DNA of 64,000 nucleotides from Chaetoderma sp. LZ-2023a. Taxonomy: Eukaryota; Mollusca; Caudofoveata; Chaetodermatida; Chaetodermatidae. The stretch covers positions 16,855,166 through 16,919,165 of the forward strand of contig CM067365.1 of assembly GCA_034401795.1 (NCBI GenBank), read 5' to 3'. The position numbers were made by a program, and so were the translations under genes. The notes beneath the pieces were generated by a model, which searched no databases, was not told where the DNA came from, and was given only the letters and a program-made list of their open reading frames with translations. Shown one piece after another: positions 43,444-57,317 of this stretch. Each line of letters begins with the position of its first letter. Position 1 is the first letter of the stretch.

Positions 43444-45594
43444 TCAGGTACGATCCGCTCCCTTCTTTCTGCCCTTAGAGGACTTACCCTTCCTCTTGCC
43501 CTTCCCGCCTCTCGGGCGATCAGGAGCAACATTGGGGAGGGTAGGGGCATCCACAACCTTCTCGGCCGTCTTCGCCGGAGGCGGCTGAAAAGACCCAATA
43601 GAAGCAGAAGCAGCACTAGGCGTAAGTTTTGCCTTGCTTTTGTGCTTCTTCTGCTTCTTAGAAGGTTGTCCGGTTAGCGGCTTGGCTACAGCTCCTAGTG
43701 TGTGCGACTGACGCGCTAGCTCCAGCTGTAGATTAACCGCCAACCAATTCTGCGCGATGTTGGCCGTGTCTTCTAAGATGGCCCACATTTGGCCACCAAA
43801 GATGCTAGGGCCGGTAAGGGGCATCCCAAGAAGACGGCAGTAGCTGGACGCATATGGTCAAGGACCATCTGCCTCCTAGACTTCGTCACACATGCTTGCA
43901 CCCTTGCCAATGCGTCCATAGACAAGGCCGTCATTAACACATGAAAGCGCCACATGTGGCACAGGGTGGCCTGCCCCCGCTTCAGCCCACACTGACTGAA
44001 GAAGGCGATAGGAATGGTTGACAGCACTCATTGCTGCCCTCACCCCTTCATCGCATAGGGACAGGACTTCGTCATGGTGTACCTGAGACTTGTCCACCAG
44101 CGCCGAGGCGGGGCCACCCGCTCCAGCACTCTAGACACCCAGCGGTCAGCCTTGGTGACCATTGGGACAACACCATACCTGTCATATTCACCCCGTGGAA
44201 TCCGACACCTCACCTGCACCTCCCTGGAGGCTGCAGGAAGCTGACCCTTGGTCAGGAGTTGTTTGCTATAAATAGCATCCAATAACTCCATAAACCTTGG
44301 ATCCAGTCCAATGGACTGGATCTGGGTGGCGGGCAAGATACCCATCCTAATCGATGCCACCGATGGACGGGGTGCATCCTCCTCGGCCGTGGTCGAAACC
44401 ACAGACGAGTCTACCCTGGCTAGCCAAGCCAGAGCCTGTGACCAGTCTGTCTCTGAGGAGGACACTCCCGTGAACACGTCACCCGTTCACAGCTCTACCA
44501 GCAACGGCCTCCCAGCTAGGAGCCATTGCTGATATGCCAGGAACTCCAGTACCGTACGGTTCTGCTGCCATCCCATGAAAAACACCAGTCCATGGAGTAG
44601 GCCTGCACGGAAAAAACGTGCAGACCCGTAACGGTTGGAGAACCGTGGCCAAACACGGGCGCCAACGGCATCCCATGCCTGACCGCCGGACCAGGCGAGA
44701 TAGGTGAGTACCACGCCTGGCCAGCCACACCCGTCACTGAGTCGGTTGGTGGCAAACCAACCATCACGGGACCGGTGCCCGGTACCGGAGTGGTCTCAAC
44801 CACGGCCAGAGCTGCTGCTCTGGCTTGTGCCAAGCCAGACAGATGGAGGATGGTTCCGTCCAGGACGGAATCGACCTCCATGCTCTCCACCCGCAGCATC
44901 TCAGGCCACAGCAATCTCTCCTCCTCATCTTCAGACCCCGAAGAGTCGTCACTAGATGACGAAACCGTGGAGCTGTCCTGGCGGATGGCTCCCATGCCTG
45001 ACGGACAGACCACTGCTACCGGACCACCCAGAGGTGGTCGCAGAGAGACAGAGCCCATCAGGCCGGAGCCTGACGGGACTGCCATGGAGCCATACGAGAC
45101 GGCTCCCTCGGTGGCCAGTCCAGAATCCTGTCCAAGGACAGGGTCTGAATCAAACACGGAAAGAGACTGCCCTACAACTTTTGGCAGCAGGGACAACACC
45201 AGCATGGGCAGAACGCTATGCAAGAAGCCTTGCATAGCAGGACCAAACCACGCCGGCGGTGCCATCTCCACCACCTCCAGTTGCAGACGTGGAACACCCC
45301 CAAGGGCCGAAACAGACGCTCCACGATTTGCTTTCGGACCGCCTGACCCCGCGTCAGACCCTGCCAAGTCCTTCTGGCAAGGAACTTAACCATCATGTCG
45401 GACGACCACACTGCACAAACGTTACACCTACTGTCAAGATTACATTTGGTACAACAGAAACAGACATGGTCCTTGAATAGAACCCTCACGAATTTATGGC
45501 ACCCGTCACATGCCAGGGGATCAATCTGGCATATTTCGTTGTTAACACACGTCCCAGATTCGGGGTCAGAAATTGGAACATGCGACACACACAA
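43444..45594 (-). pseudogene. DIRS 1 ORF1 (gag-like), copy 2
   Basis: The same cysteine-rich, acidic and lysine-rich parts as 26397-28547, with the same frame breaks. Two substitutions are visible in the acidic region (I to V and P to L on the minus strand). Confidence 0.7.
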
Positions 45595-45781
45595 AATTTT
45601 GAAGACCTAAGTCTTTTAACTATGGAATAACATGGAATTATACAACCTGGTTATGATCGGCTCCATCCATGGTAATCCAATATAATCCTTAGAGAGCGCA
45701 CAAAGCTATCACAAATACACAGAAAAAGACTTAGATTTTAACTTAAGACTCCAACTGCACAAAAAAGTATGTAGCTCTTGT

Positions 45782-45937
45782 TGCTATGCAAACAAGAATG
45801 TGCTTCATGGCAAACGGGTACTCGGCAGTTGGGAGCCAAGTACCCGGTTCCAGGAGTCGGTAAAGCTTACTAAGTCTATAGTCCTAGGGCCAGCTATTCA
45901 GGATAGCTTGTATCAGAAGTAATAGAATGGTGAGTAT
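45782..45937. repeat. DIRS 1 right inverted terminal repeat, copy 2
   Basis: As 28735-28890, but one base in the internal hairpin differs (CCAAGTACCC), which breaks one pair of the stem. Confidence 0.9.
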
Positions 45938-45951
45938 TGATTGAAGGAGAA

Positions 45952-46977
45952 GGGTGTTCCCTGCGTCAGCTGCGGTGTGCCGCCTACGCTCATGGTTATA
46001 CCCTTCTGCGCCTAGCATTTGGGTATATTTCTAGATTGTCTTATTATTATATATCTATTAGTTGGTTATGTTATGATCATATATTATGTCACTTAGGTGC
46101 ATATCTAGTTTTCATTTAAACACGCCAAGCATGGGTGCCTCAACCTCAACAGAAGGGAGTCAGTTCCATGTGTTAATAATTTGTTTTGGGAAAAAATGTC
46201 TATGAATTTCTTTTCTGCTGCGTTTAGTGTTGAGCTTGAATGTGTGACCTCTAGTATGTGTGTTATTTGATCTGTCAAAGAATGTTTTTTTGTCAATGTT
46301 GTAATCATCATGGATAAGTTTGTATGTTTCGATTAAGTCTCCTCTAAGCCTTCTGTATTTTAGTGACATGAGATTCAAAGTCTTTAACCTGTCTGTGTAG
46401 CAGTAGTCTTTCAAATGGGTAACAAGTTTAGTGGCTCTGCGCTGGACCCTTTTGATTATACAAGATTGTCTTTTAAAACGAGGGGACCATATGTAGTTAC
46501 ACTATTCCAAAATTGGTCGGACTAGTGATGTGAATAACAGGGTGTTTTCATCTATGTAATTGAAGGTCCTGTTAATTAGACAAACTATGCTGTTAGCCTT
46601 TGATACAGTTGCATTAATATGGGTATCAAAGGAGATGTTTTCATCTATGTGTACGCCAAGATCTTTTTCACTTGTGGACGGTATGATTTCAATGCTTTGT
46701 GACGGGCATGTAGTGTCTGTCATATAATACCAGGTCCTAGGATTGTTTGAACCAAAGTGTATCACATGTGTTTTGTCTGTATTAAAGTGTAATTGCCAAA
46801 TCTGAGACCAATTACATACATTATCTATATTGTCTTGAAGGTTCATGGTGTTAGGGTTACCAAACAGTTTTGTATCGTTCGCAAAGATCTTCCAAGGGCA
46901 GGTTATGGAATCGGGTAGATCGTTTATGTACCCACACCAGTCACCCACCCAATAGCCTACAAAATCTGGCGCTATCC
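45952..46977 (-). pseudogene. CR1-like LINE A, copy 2
   Basis: Same truncated RT tail as 28905-29930, including the F-A-N-D change. Only isolated substitutions separate the two. Confidence 0.85.
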
Positions 46978-48639
46978 ACTCTTTATACTTATCATTACAT
47001 TGCCATATAGAAGAATTTTTGCACTTTCCCATGATCGCGACGTTTGTTTAACTCAATCTACCATACAAACATTATATAATTATAATTGCGCGGACGTTAC
47101 TTTCTTGATGGCTATCTAAACACAACTGATTCAATGTTTACAAATTCGTAAAACAATGGCTTCTTAAAATTGACAAGTTCAGACACGTATTACTTAAGCC
47201 GAAGTGTGTTCCCGGTATGGTTAGCGCAGTGTTGCCCACAACATCTGATTTTTGGGCGTTCCAAGGACCCCACACTCAAATTTGGGGGTCCCACTGTAAA
47301 ATCTGGGGGTTCCATGGGATCCTCATCTGAAATATGGGCGTCCCATGTTTTTTTCTTAAAATAAACACAACACATTGATCTAATTATAAAGCACTTTCTT
47401 AAACATGTTGAAAGCACTAGTTATGACATTGTGTAAATAATTTTAATGTGTATATAGAGAATATTACCTATGCATAGTTTATTAACCTTAAATTGATCTA
47501 TTGAAATGGCCCTTGTATATTTAACTAATAACATTTGAACTGCATGTCAATAAACAATAACTTAAAGCACTGTACTTGTTTGTTGTCTGATAAACCAACC
47601 AACCTACATTGACAACCTTGTATGATTAACATTTCCAAAGGCCACTACATTAGTAATTAGCAAAGACCACTGCATTAGTTTTTCTATAAAACCATAACTT
47701 GATTTTAGACAAATTGAAAAATTACGAGTATCTGGGGTGAGTTTGCTCAAGGACGACTTGACCTACTTCGATATAATGCGCGTGTATTTTTTATAATGTA
47801 ACTGGAATGACTAAATATAGTGGAATACATAGGCTAAGATCAGACAAAACAATAATTTATCAAAAATAATCTGTATAAATCAGATTAAACTGCGTAATTA
47901 GTGAAAATATATCAGCCAATAACCGGATATGTCTAATTCATAGGGAGTAACTATGTAACGTGATTGCTGATTGGTTGAAGCATAGATAATGCATTAGCGT
48001 GTATCCAATAAGGACGCTTGTATCGGGGAGCTTTGAGCTTTACACTGTTCGGGAAAAATCAATATTTTAACGTATGCCTACCTGTAGATCGACGATATCA
48101 TTGAACATCGCTGCTGGGATGAGCTTTTTAGTTGAGAAATTGGGAACACCTAACGATCGAGTATTGCTAAACATTATAAACACTAATCCATCAGTCAATC
48201 AATCAGCCGCTATTGCTAAATAAAAGACGGCTTATAGCGCGTATTGATACCGTTATTCAAACAGCAATACACCGCCACTAATCTGTCAAATGACCATTCA
48301 AATGTAAAAGATACCACAATATCTTCCGTATATTCCTTCATCCATTTAGATATTTTGATAAGTAAATAGAAAAAAATATTTTGCCTGTAAGTCGTTGCTG
48401 CTTTAGGCAAGTAGGCATGCGCAAATTAATTTCAAAATATTCAGCAGATTAGTGATAACAACGTTGTGATCTGTCCAATGTTCTGAGCAGTGAAAGGGTT
48501 AAGACGCCCAAACACGTTTGTATACGCTTGATCAGTTGTACTGGATTTCTCAAGCATGAGTTCCTCTAGAGGAAGGTTCTGCTGTTATCCAATCAAATAC
48601 TGACACGTCACGCTGATGTTTAGCACAACAGACAGAAAC

Positions 48640-48853
48640 ATGGCGGGTATTTTTGCAATTTGTAGGCCAAACAAGGCCGCTAACATCGGGCTTGTAAACT
48701 CATTATTTATAAAAATTAGATCAAATGGAATACTAAGGATGATTTGTGGATTGTGTTTACAATTAAATGTGGTGGTTGAATCTGATTTATGGGCACTAAC
48801 AACTTTGAGTTGTGCAAGAAAACATACAACAAATCATAGTCTTAAACAACACA
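48640..48853 (+). CDS. Possible first exon, copy 2
   Basis: Identical in reading frame, start context and GTAAGT donor to 31593-31806. See that entry for the doubt about its reality. Confidence 0.35.
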
Positions 48854-49606
48854 GTAAGTTCATTTTTATTGAACACACAATACATTAGGTATATTTTTTA
48901 AAGTAAAAACATGCACAAATAACTATACACACACGATAATATAATCGATAATTAAGCACACGCAACGTTACCAGTCTCCGTTACACTTTTCACTGCGTTC
49001 CTCGTGCGTCCTCGGGGACAGAGATGGTTAATTTCTATGCGTTCCTCTGCCATTTTTATGCGTATATACGCACAAAAGGATGCATAAGGGCAACTCTGGG
49101 TTAGCGTTAACAGCGCAGTTTAGCATACACCGGGAACCAATCTGATGTTGCCGACCCTAAACTCTCGCGCAATAATGGCAAGATGTTGCGAGAATTCGGG
49201 TTTGATGATGTTTTACACAAGCCGAAGTGTGTTCCCGGTATGGTTAAACATGCAGTTTAGCTTATACCGGAAACTAAACGGCGAGATTTTGCAAGACTTT
49301 GTGCTTGATGACGAAAATGTCCTGCCGGGAGAATTGCAATTGCCGATATTTTAATTTTCCATACCTTTTCTATAGCGGAAACGCAAAATATTGATTTTCC
49401 ATACTTTTTCAAGCCCTGGAAAAGGTTTTCTTAATTTTCCATACTTTTTCCTGTGTACGAACCCTGTAAGCCGTACATTCTCATTTTCTTTAGAACTCTT
49501 TTGTGTGGTCCTGTAGCGAAAGCATTGGAAAAATCTAAGTATAATGCATCTATAGGTTTGTTTTCATCTACATTGGATGTTATAGTTTCCATGTACTCCA
49601 GTTTAC

Positions 49607-50092
49607 GGTATTATCATTGGTGACAGACTCTCCTTTGCTCAAATTATAAACATTCACCATCTCACTTGTGTTGAAATTACAAGATTACGTCACCCTAGAA
49701 AACATATGACACTGTATTCAGATTACATCTGCAGGCTAGATAGTGGATATTTTTAAGCAGTATCATCGGATAATGGGTTTTCGAGGGTGTAAGTACATTT
49801 TCGCCAATTTAATATAACAGTAGGAATTTTATCAACAAATTTTGCCAATTTCGTAACTAGCAAACATTCACTGAAATAAAACATGCATAAAAAAAAACAA
49901 AAAACCTAATATAAACTTACTGCTTTTAAATATTCACTACCTGGTCTACAGATGTAATCTCAATATTGCGTTATGTGTTTTCGAGGGTGATGTAATTGTG
50001 TAATTTCAACTCTAGTGAGGCGGTGTATTGATGTCATTTTTATGATTTGAGCAAGGGAGAGTCTGTTACCGACAATAATGCCATAGACGGGT
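49607..50092. repeat. Long foldback element, copy 2
   Basis: Counterpart of 32560-33045, with the same arm structure. Confidence 0.8.
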
Positions 50093-51060
50093 CTGATACA
50101 AACACACAACTTAATTTATAGTTGTAAATCCAGATCAGGTTATATGCCGCTTTTCGTGATAACTGGGAAGCAGCAAATTTCAACCAAAGCATTAAAAAAG
50201 TTAAAATCTTTCAGTTTTTCGTTTGGAAATTGGTAAATGTGGTATTGAAAATGAACATAAGTGTTTAATCTAGCCATTGTCTCCTTTTTAGTTTGTGGCG
50301 TACAAGAAATATGCATAGATTGACATATTTGAACACACAAATATTTTCCAAAACAGCTGATCATGTCGCCATCTTGCCAGAAAAATTAATATTCATGAAT
50401 TCCCAACCAATCAGACGCGTCAATCTTATAGCGCGTGATACGGTGATGCCAATAACGGGTAATGAGCTTAGTACTCGTATATTAGATACAGGTACGATTC
50501 TACAAATTCCTCTCGTTCGCTCGCGATCTATCACAGTAAACGATTCCTATTGGAGACGGCGCTACGAAAAAATGTCTGATGCTATAGAATCTTAGTGTAA
50601 AACATTCGCGTTCACTTCTTAAATTGCTGATTGCAACCAGCAATGCTACATAGCATAAAATTTGCCATTTATTCGTTGTCAACGCTGAGAAACCTGGTAA
50701 GTGTTCGGAAAATAAAAACAAATTATTGAAATTTATCCCCTGTTTAAGACTATATGCTCGGCCTCAACGTGGCGCAGGGGTGTAACCCACTGGGTGTCAA
50801 TCCATACATTTGGAGGGGCTAACCAGAGCATTATGCACAACGCTAATGAAACAACACTTGGAGATCGAATCAACCGAAATGGTGCTCGCCCTGTGAGGAT
50901 CCGCCAGGCAGGTGCAGCGCCGGGCTCCACGCCTCGAAGGAGCCCACCCTCAGCTACTGGAGGTTCCATCAACTCGTCTTGTGGAGCCAGGGGATGAGGA
51001 TGGAGAGCTACTGGCCAACCGAAAGAGAAGACCAACCCCAAATAGAACCCCAGTATCAAC

Positions 51061-51777
51061 ATCATGCACTGGAATGCAGAAGGGGTTACCAACAAGAAAT
51101 CAGAGCTCGAACAGTTCCTGTACGAAAATAACATTGATATCTGCTGCATCCAAGAGACACACCTGCAAGAAGGAAAACCATTTAAGATCAGAGGTTACCA
51201 GATTTTCCGGTGTGATCGAAGAGGAAGAAAGAAAGGTGGGGTGATCACCTTGGTCCGAAACAGCGTGAACGCCAGCCAGATCAAAACCTTTATGGAAGAG
51301 GCAGAATATATCAAGATAACAACCAGCAACTCTGTGATTGACATTGTCAATTATTACTGCCCTAATGACAAGAATCTCTCACTTGACACAATCCAGGTCC
51401 CGGACTGCCACTTCCTCATTGCGGGAGACTTTAATAGCCAGTCCCAGAGCTGGGGATACAGAACACTTGATAAATGAGGAGAAGACATTGAAGCATGGCA
51501 AGATGAAAAGCACCTTTTACTTGTCAACGATCCCACAGATCAGCCTACCTTCTACTCGCGCCGGTGGCACTCGACAACAATGCCGGACTTGGCATTTTGT
51601 ACAGAAGACATTCACAGAAACCTCAGTAGAGTGGTCGGATCGCAGTTAGGAGGAAGTGACCACCGCCCAGTCATCCTCTCTCTTTCTGGAAGTATTTCGA
51701 CAAGTTCACCTCAACATCCAAGGTGGAACTACAAAAAGGCAAACTGGAGTCTGTTCGGCATTTGTTCCAATGAGCTT
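51061..51777 (+). pseudogene. LINE B endonuclease, copy 2
   Basis: It shares the TGA after LDK (51475-51477) with copy 1, but here the catalytic GGSDHRPVILSLS stretch is in frame. The damage at that point in copy 1 is therefore younger than the split of the two copies, or is a sequencing error there. Confidence 0.85.
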
Positions 51778-52184
51778 ACCTAAAATATAGCAGTAGAAGG
51801 GAGAAACATCAACAATGTGGTCAAGAAATTTAATTCAAGTATCCTCAAGGCTGCCAACGAAGCGATTCCTCAAGGGTTCAGGAAAACTACCGCCCCTACT
51901 GGACAACAGAACTGCAAGCAGCACATGATAAACTAGACAAGGCCAGAGAAGATGCAGAGGGTAATCCCTGTCATGAAAACCACTTCACGCTACAACAAAC
52001 TAAAGCCAGGTATCTAAAGACCAAGCTGGAGGCCAAAAGAAGAAGCTGGAGGGAAAAGACGGCAGGGTTTAATTTAGAGAGAGACACCACAAAGCTATAG
52101 AGACTGACTAAAGCACTGAATGATGAGGGTGTCGGGGGAGAGAAGATTGCTCTTGAAGAAGATGGACAAACACTGACAGGAAAG

Positions 52185-53413
52185 ATGGCTGCAGATGCCT
52201 TTGCGAAGGCATATGCAAAAGAAAGCAACATTTCTATACCACGAATGCATCAAAAAGAGGTTAGAAAAGAGCAAAAGGAAAGAACAGACACCAACACTCA
52301 CGATGCAATGAAAGTTGACATTAGTTTAGCAGAACTGAAGAAGGCTGTCCGCCAATTGAAGAAGAAGAAATCTCCCGGGCCAGATGGCATTACGAATGAA
52401 ATGATCCAACAACTTGGTAATGCATCTCTCCGCAAATTGCTAGACATCTTTAATCTCGGTTGGACCAATGGAGAGGTTCCTCCGTGCTGGAAAGAAGCCA
52501 GAATGACTCCTATTCTGAAAAAAGGGAAGAACAAGACGAATGTGCTGAGCTACCATCCTATCAGTCTTACAAGCTGCATATGCAGGACCATGGAGCGCAT
52601 CATCAACCAGCGGTTGCAGTGGTACCTGGAGTTGGAGAACATCATAGTTTCAGAGCAGGCCGGCTTCAGAAGATACAGGAGCACAGAAGATCAAACAACA
52701 CATCTTGCACAGGTCATAGAGGACACTTTTCAAGCCAAGAAGGTGATGCTGGCTGCCTTTATCGATCTGCAGAAGGCATTTGACAAGGTGTGGAAGGATG
52801 GCCTCCTCATGAAGCTCCCGCGCACAGGCATCAGTGGCAACATGTTCTGATGGACCAAGTCATACCTACAGAATCGCAGAGCTAGGGTGCTGGTGGATGG
52901 ACAATCTGGACAGAATGTATTGCTGAGACAAGGGGTACCACAAGGCGGAGTATTATCACCAACTCTGTAGGCTGCCCAATGGGATCCAAGCAGCCCTTTA
53001 TGCAGATGACCTCGTACTCTGGTGCACCGAGGAGTACACAACGACTGCCAGGTACAGAATGCAGCTCGTCTTGGACAGAATCACAGCTTGGGCCAATCGC
53101 TGGTGTATTACCATCAACAAAGAAAAATCATCAGCCATGCTATTCTCACTGTCCACCAAAAACAAGGTTGGCAATCTGACACTGGGCGGTACTCCACTCG
53201 GGTACGAGGACCAGCAGACATACCTGGGAGTCACCTATGACAAAAGATTAACATGGAAGGAGCACATCCAGAACGCAGAGGCAAAGGCCAGAAGAAAGCT
53301 AAACATCATGAGGAAGCTGGCAGGAACAAAGTGGGGTGCCAATGAAAGGATCCCCAAGACCATCTACCCAGGTGCCGTACGACCACACCTTGAGTATGGA
53401 TCCAGCTCATGGA
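52185..53413 (+). pseudogene. LINE B reverse transcriptase, copy 2
   Basis: Same motifs and same TGA after SGNMF as 35138-36366. Visible amino-acid differences are S to G (FNLGWT), K to N and R to H (NVLSYHPIS), S to L (LELEN) and S to F in the segment before YADD, read in one of the frames. None touches the YADD box. Confidence 0.88.
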
Positions 53414-53414
53414 T

Positions 53415-54695
53415 CTTCTTCTTCTTTTCGTTCGCTGATCATACCGCCAGTCCTGTAAGTGACTATCGACATGATCATAAGCGTTAAGTGCGTGGATCCA
53501 TGGTTTATTAGAGTGCGCAGTGCGGCCTGGAACCTCCATCTTCAGCACTCGAGGTTTCTGTCAGGGTTACCTCTAGGGCTGCGCGATATACCGATACCAT
53601 ATTTAAAACCGATATCCTACACTGACGGTGTCATAACCGATTATAAAAAATAAATATCGAAAAACCGAATATGAACATATTTTCGGTTTTTCGTATCAGG
53701 ATTATTAAAAATAAAAGATACTAACAAGCATGAAAAGCGTAATGAATAATAATGGCCATACTTTCCATTAAGCTACGTTCAGGGCAACTAATAATTGAAC
53801 GTGGCCCCAATTGCGCATATTGTGTAACTCAATGTAACTCGCTGTGCGCCGAGAGAAATCAAGCAGCGAATTAATTAAATAAATATCCACTCATCTTTTC
53901 TCTAGTAGTCTCAGATAAATTTGCAATATAAAACACAATACTAAGACGGGAATTTGTCATTGAAATTTGTATCGGGGAAAACATTTCTAAACAACGGCAT
54001 CCATTTTATTTACGTCACCGGCTAATTAACATAATGCAAAGTCGTCCCAACACTAAATCGCCCGATTGCATCAAAATCTCGCCAATAACTATAATGCTGA
54101 TTAGGATATAATTTTAAATAAAATTATTACTCAAACCGTTATCTTCTATACACAATATCATATTAACTTATGAAATTCGCGATCGCAATATTACAGTTAA
54201 TATTTTCTTCAAGGCATGATTTTGTCCTCGGGTCGAATTGGAAATGAAAGAAGAAAGGGAGATAATTACATCATAATTAATTACAATCGCGTGATTTACG
54301 TCTTTTCGCAACCTGTTTTGCTGATTTATGATTAATTTTGACAAAATAAACGATGTTTATTTAACTGTGCGTACTATTTAGGCGGTCTAATTAATAATTT
54401 CACTCCCGCGATGATGGATATTATAAGGTATATTAAGCTTTAAAGGCGTAAAACGTTACGAATGTATCAGGGCATGAAAATACGTTCTGTTTTCGTGCTA
54501 ATTTTTATCATTTAAATTTTTTGTTTCATGTCCGATATTCGGTTAAAACCGATATGAAAAGTCATATCGAAACCGATATGGCTGTAAGCCAAACCGCGCA
54601 GCCCTAGTTACCTCACCCGTACCTGCTTTAGTCGCCTCTTACAACACGCAGAGGATACGGAAGGTGTATTCTAAGCCCCACCTACAGGGCATCGT
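53415..54695 (-). mobile_element. SINE-like insertion, copy 2
   Basis: Flanked by CTCATGGAT at 53406-53414 and 54696-54704, as in copy 1. Confidence 0.7.
53574..54606. mobile_element. Non-autonomous hAT-type element, copy 2
   Basis: Target duplication GTTACCTC at 53566-53573 and 54607-54614. It is about 16 bp shorter than copy 1 through small deletions, for example near 54140 and 54533. Confidence 0.9.
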
Positions 54696-54816
54696 CTCAT
54701 GGATGACAGCAGCTAAATCTCATCAACAGAACCTCGACAGAGTACAAAACCAGACACTGCGCATCATCACTGGTGGAATGAGATCAACACCAATAGAAAA
54801 AATGGAGCAGACAGCA

Positions 54817-55222
54817 ATTATTATTATTATATTATTTTATTTATAATCACATATTATTATTATTATTATTATTATATTCTTCTTCTTCTTCTTATTATTA
54901 TTATTATTATTTTTTTAAACTTAAATTATTCTTATTTGTTGTTGTTGTTCTTCTTCTTCTTAATAGTAAAAAATTATTATGAATTCTTCTTCTTATTATT
55001 ATTATTATTATTTATTTTTATATTTTTTTAACATCAGATTATTCTTATTTATTATACTTCTTCTTCTTCTTATTATTATATTTTTTTTTAAATCAAATTA
55101 TTCTTATTTCTTCTTCATCTTCTTATTATTATTTTGTATTCGTATTATTCTTTTTAAAACGAAATCTTTTGATAATTTATTTGTATTCTTATTATTATTC
55201 TTATTTTATTATCTAATGCAAC
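54817..55222. repeat. (TTA)n/(TTC)n tract, copy 2
   Basis: Counterpart of 37785-38212, with different run lengths, as expected for microsatellite alleles. Confidence 0.9.
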
Positions 55223-56870
55223 GCAATACGGGATCTGTGTTTTAGCGCGGACTCGGTGGTGACGTGAGTCGTCAACCGAAGCGAGAAGATACGAAAAAAC
55301 TAAATGTACGTGCAGACAAACGTGCTTGTTGTTTACTTTGAATAAAATGAAGACTGAATGGTTTAAAGAGAATAATTCACTAAACTATTTATGTCAATCT
55401 GATGTTGCCGATATATTTTTATTGACTGCATAGTTCGTTTCGCACATATATCCAGTTTTCGTGTAAAAAACGCGTGTTAAATATGGATGGTTTCGGCGGA
55501 AAATCCAGACAGGAATCGATAGGCAGATGTTAGAGACGCAGTAGTAGACTGCGGCTCTTCATAGAGACTAAGTAACTGGCAGATGTCGCTAGACGCAAAA
55601 ACTGGATTGATTTGTATAATTTTCTTACCAGAGTTATCAGAATTTTTATCATGGGTCAAAAAAGTATTAGTGAAATTACGTTTTTCACTACACTGACATC
55701 AAAATGTATAAACTAATAACTTGTACTACGCGCATCTTTTTAAAATTTACACTTGTGGTGTAAAAATACTGTATCTATTTAATGACACATGATTTGTTGA
55801 CATCGCCTAAGCGACGAGCGCATGAGAATGTCAAAAGTATGTACCCCCGAAATCACATGACCCTCGAAAACACCTTACCGGACGATACATTTATTTGATG
55901 GTTTATTTTAATTTTAATGCACGTTTTATTTCAGGGAATGTTTGCAAGTTACAAAATTGACAGCATTGTTTGATCAAATTCCTACTCTTATATTAAATAT
56001 GCGAAAATGTGCTTACAGCCGCGAAAACCCATTATCCAATATATATGTGGATACTTAATTAATCGAAAACTGGTAACGAGTAGAAATTAAACGTGTTGAT
56101 GTTTAAACTAATTTAAATTTGTACCATATGAAGCAATCTGAGTTTTGATTCAACTGTACAAGAAATGTGAAGAAATAGTAGCTGTAGATAAAAGGCTTGA
56201 AGTAGAATATTTAATCGATCCGAAAGCGAAAATAAATTCATTTTTGTTCTTGTCTTCTATAGTAGTTCCCGTCCATGCGACCTCATCATCATCATCATCT
56301 GGTACGATGTTGGAGGCCTGTTAGACATATTGCCAATCTATAACGATCAATAACCTCAAAGTGATTTACACTATGGGGTTGCGCGTGATATACTGCTGGA
56401 CTGTCGTATGCTTAATGCTTGAGAGATATCCGTATCAGGTTGTTGTTTTATTGCTCTTTTTGCCTTTTTTTTAAAATTTTCTTCTTATTTTTTAAGGAAA
56501 TTCCCAGGTGATGACAATTAGTATGCAACGTCTTGCATTTTGGCTAATATGTACAAATGTACATTTATTTACAAGAGATGATAGATTGGTAAGGCAACCC
56601 ACCGAGACCAGGACAATTTCTGGTGGTGTAACCAACGACTGAATCCAAGTGGAAAACATGTGCAGTTTTGCTCATCAGTTCTGCTGCTTATATGTATGTA
56701 CATTTTTTATAGCGGTTTGATTTAGTTGTGCCAAGATCCACCGAGGGTCAGGGGGAATGCTGTTAGGTTACTGCGGTTATCCATCGAATTTGCAGCACCC
56801 ACACACCCACTGTTAGTCCTTGCTTTCGGCACAAAAAAATGTCACCTGCATGTTATTGAGCGGGCTTTTG

Positions 56871-56966
56871 TTGGACTGGTAGCTCAGTGGCATACCTAGC
56901 CCGTTTCTCACTCCAAAAGTGTGCTGTAACTAGGATTGTAGGGTAGAACCCACCTCATGTAACCAC
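56871..56966 (+). repeat. tRNA-derived SINE head, copy 2
   Basis: Same A box and decayed B box as 39862-39957. Confidence 0.6.
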
Positions 56967-57271
56967 ATGTGATAATTTGGCGAACGAATTGTCCTATGTG
57001 TCCAGATCATCGCCTTCACAATTCTGTAACATAACTGATGCACTGTGTCTCGTCAACAATAAATATGTAGAGTGGCAACGCCAAGAATCTTTGAAAATCC
57101 TATGAAAAGCAGAAGCGCACATAATAATTCTTTGTAAGATTTTGTGCTTTAAATGGAAGAATAAGAGAAATGTATACCAAGCAAAATGTTCAAACCCCTC
57201 ACACAGCCAAAAAAAATAGAACACCACTCGACAAAGAAACAATTGATGCAATAAGAAAGAAACGGAGATGC

Positions 57272-57272
<1 letters not shown>

Positions 57273-57317
<45 letters not shown>

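Larger units (their letters stand above)
42714..45951 (-). mobile_element. DIRS element 1, copy 2 (5' half only)
   Basis: ORF1 and the deleted RT are present; the right end GGAGAA is at 45951. RNase H, recombinase and left repeat would lie beyond the gap. Confidence 0.9.
50758..54816 (+). mobile_element. LINE B, copy 2
   Basis: Counterpart of 33711-37784, with the same SINE and hAT nested inside. Confidence 0.75.
40533..57025 (+). repeat. Duplicated block, copy 2
   Basis: A near-identical copy of 23486-40017. It starts at the same base of the hAT intron where the gap ends and loses identity after CACAATTCT, the last shared string. Single-base and small indel differences are scattered evenly. 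Confidence 0.95.
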
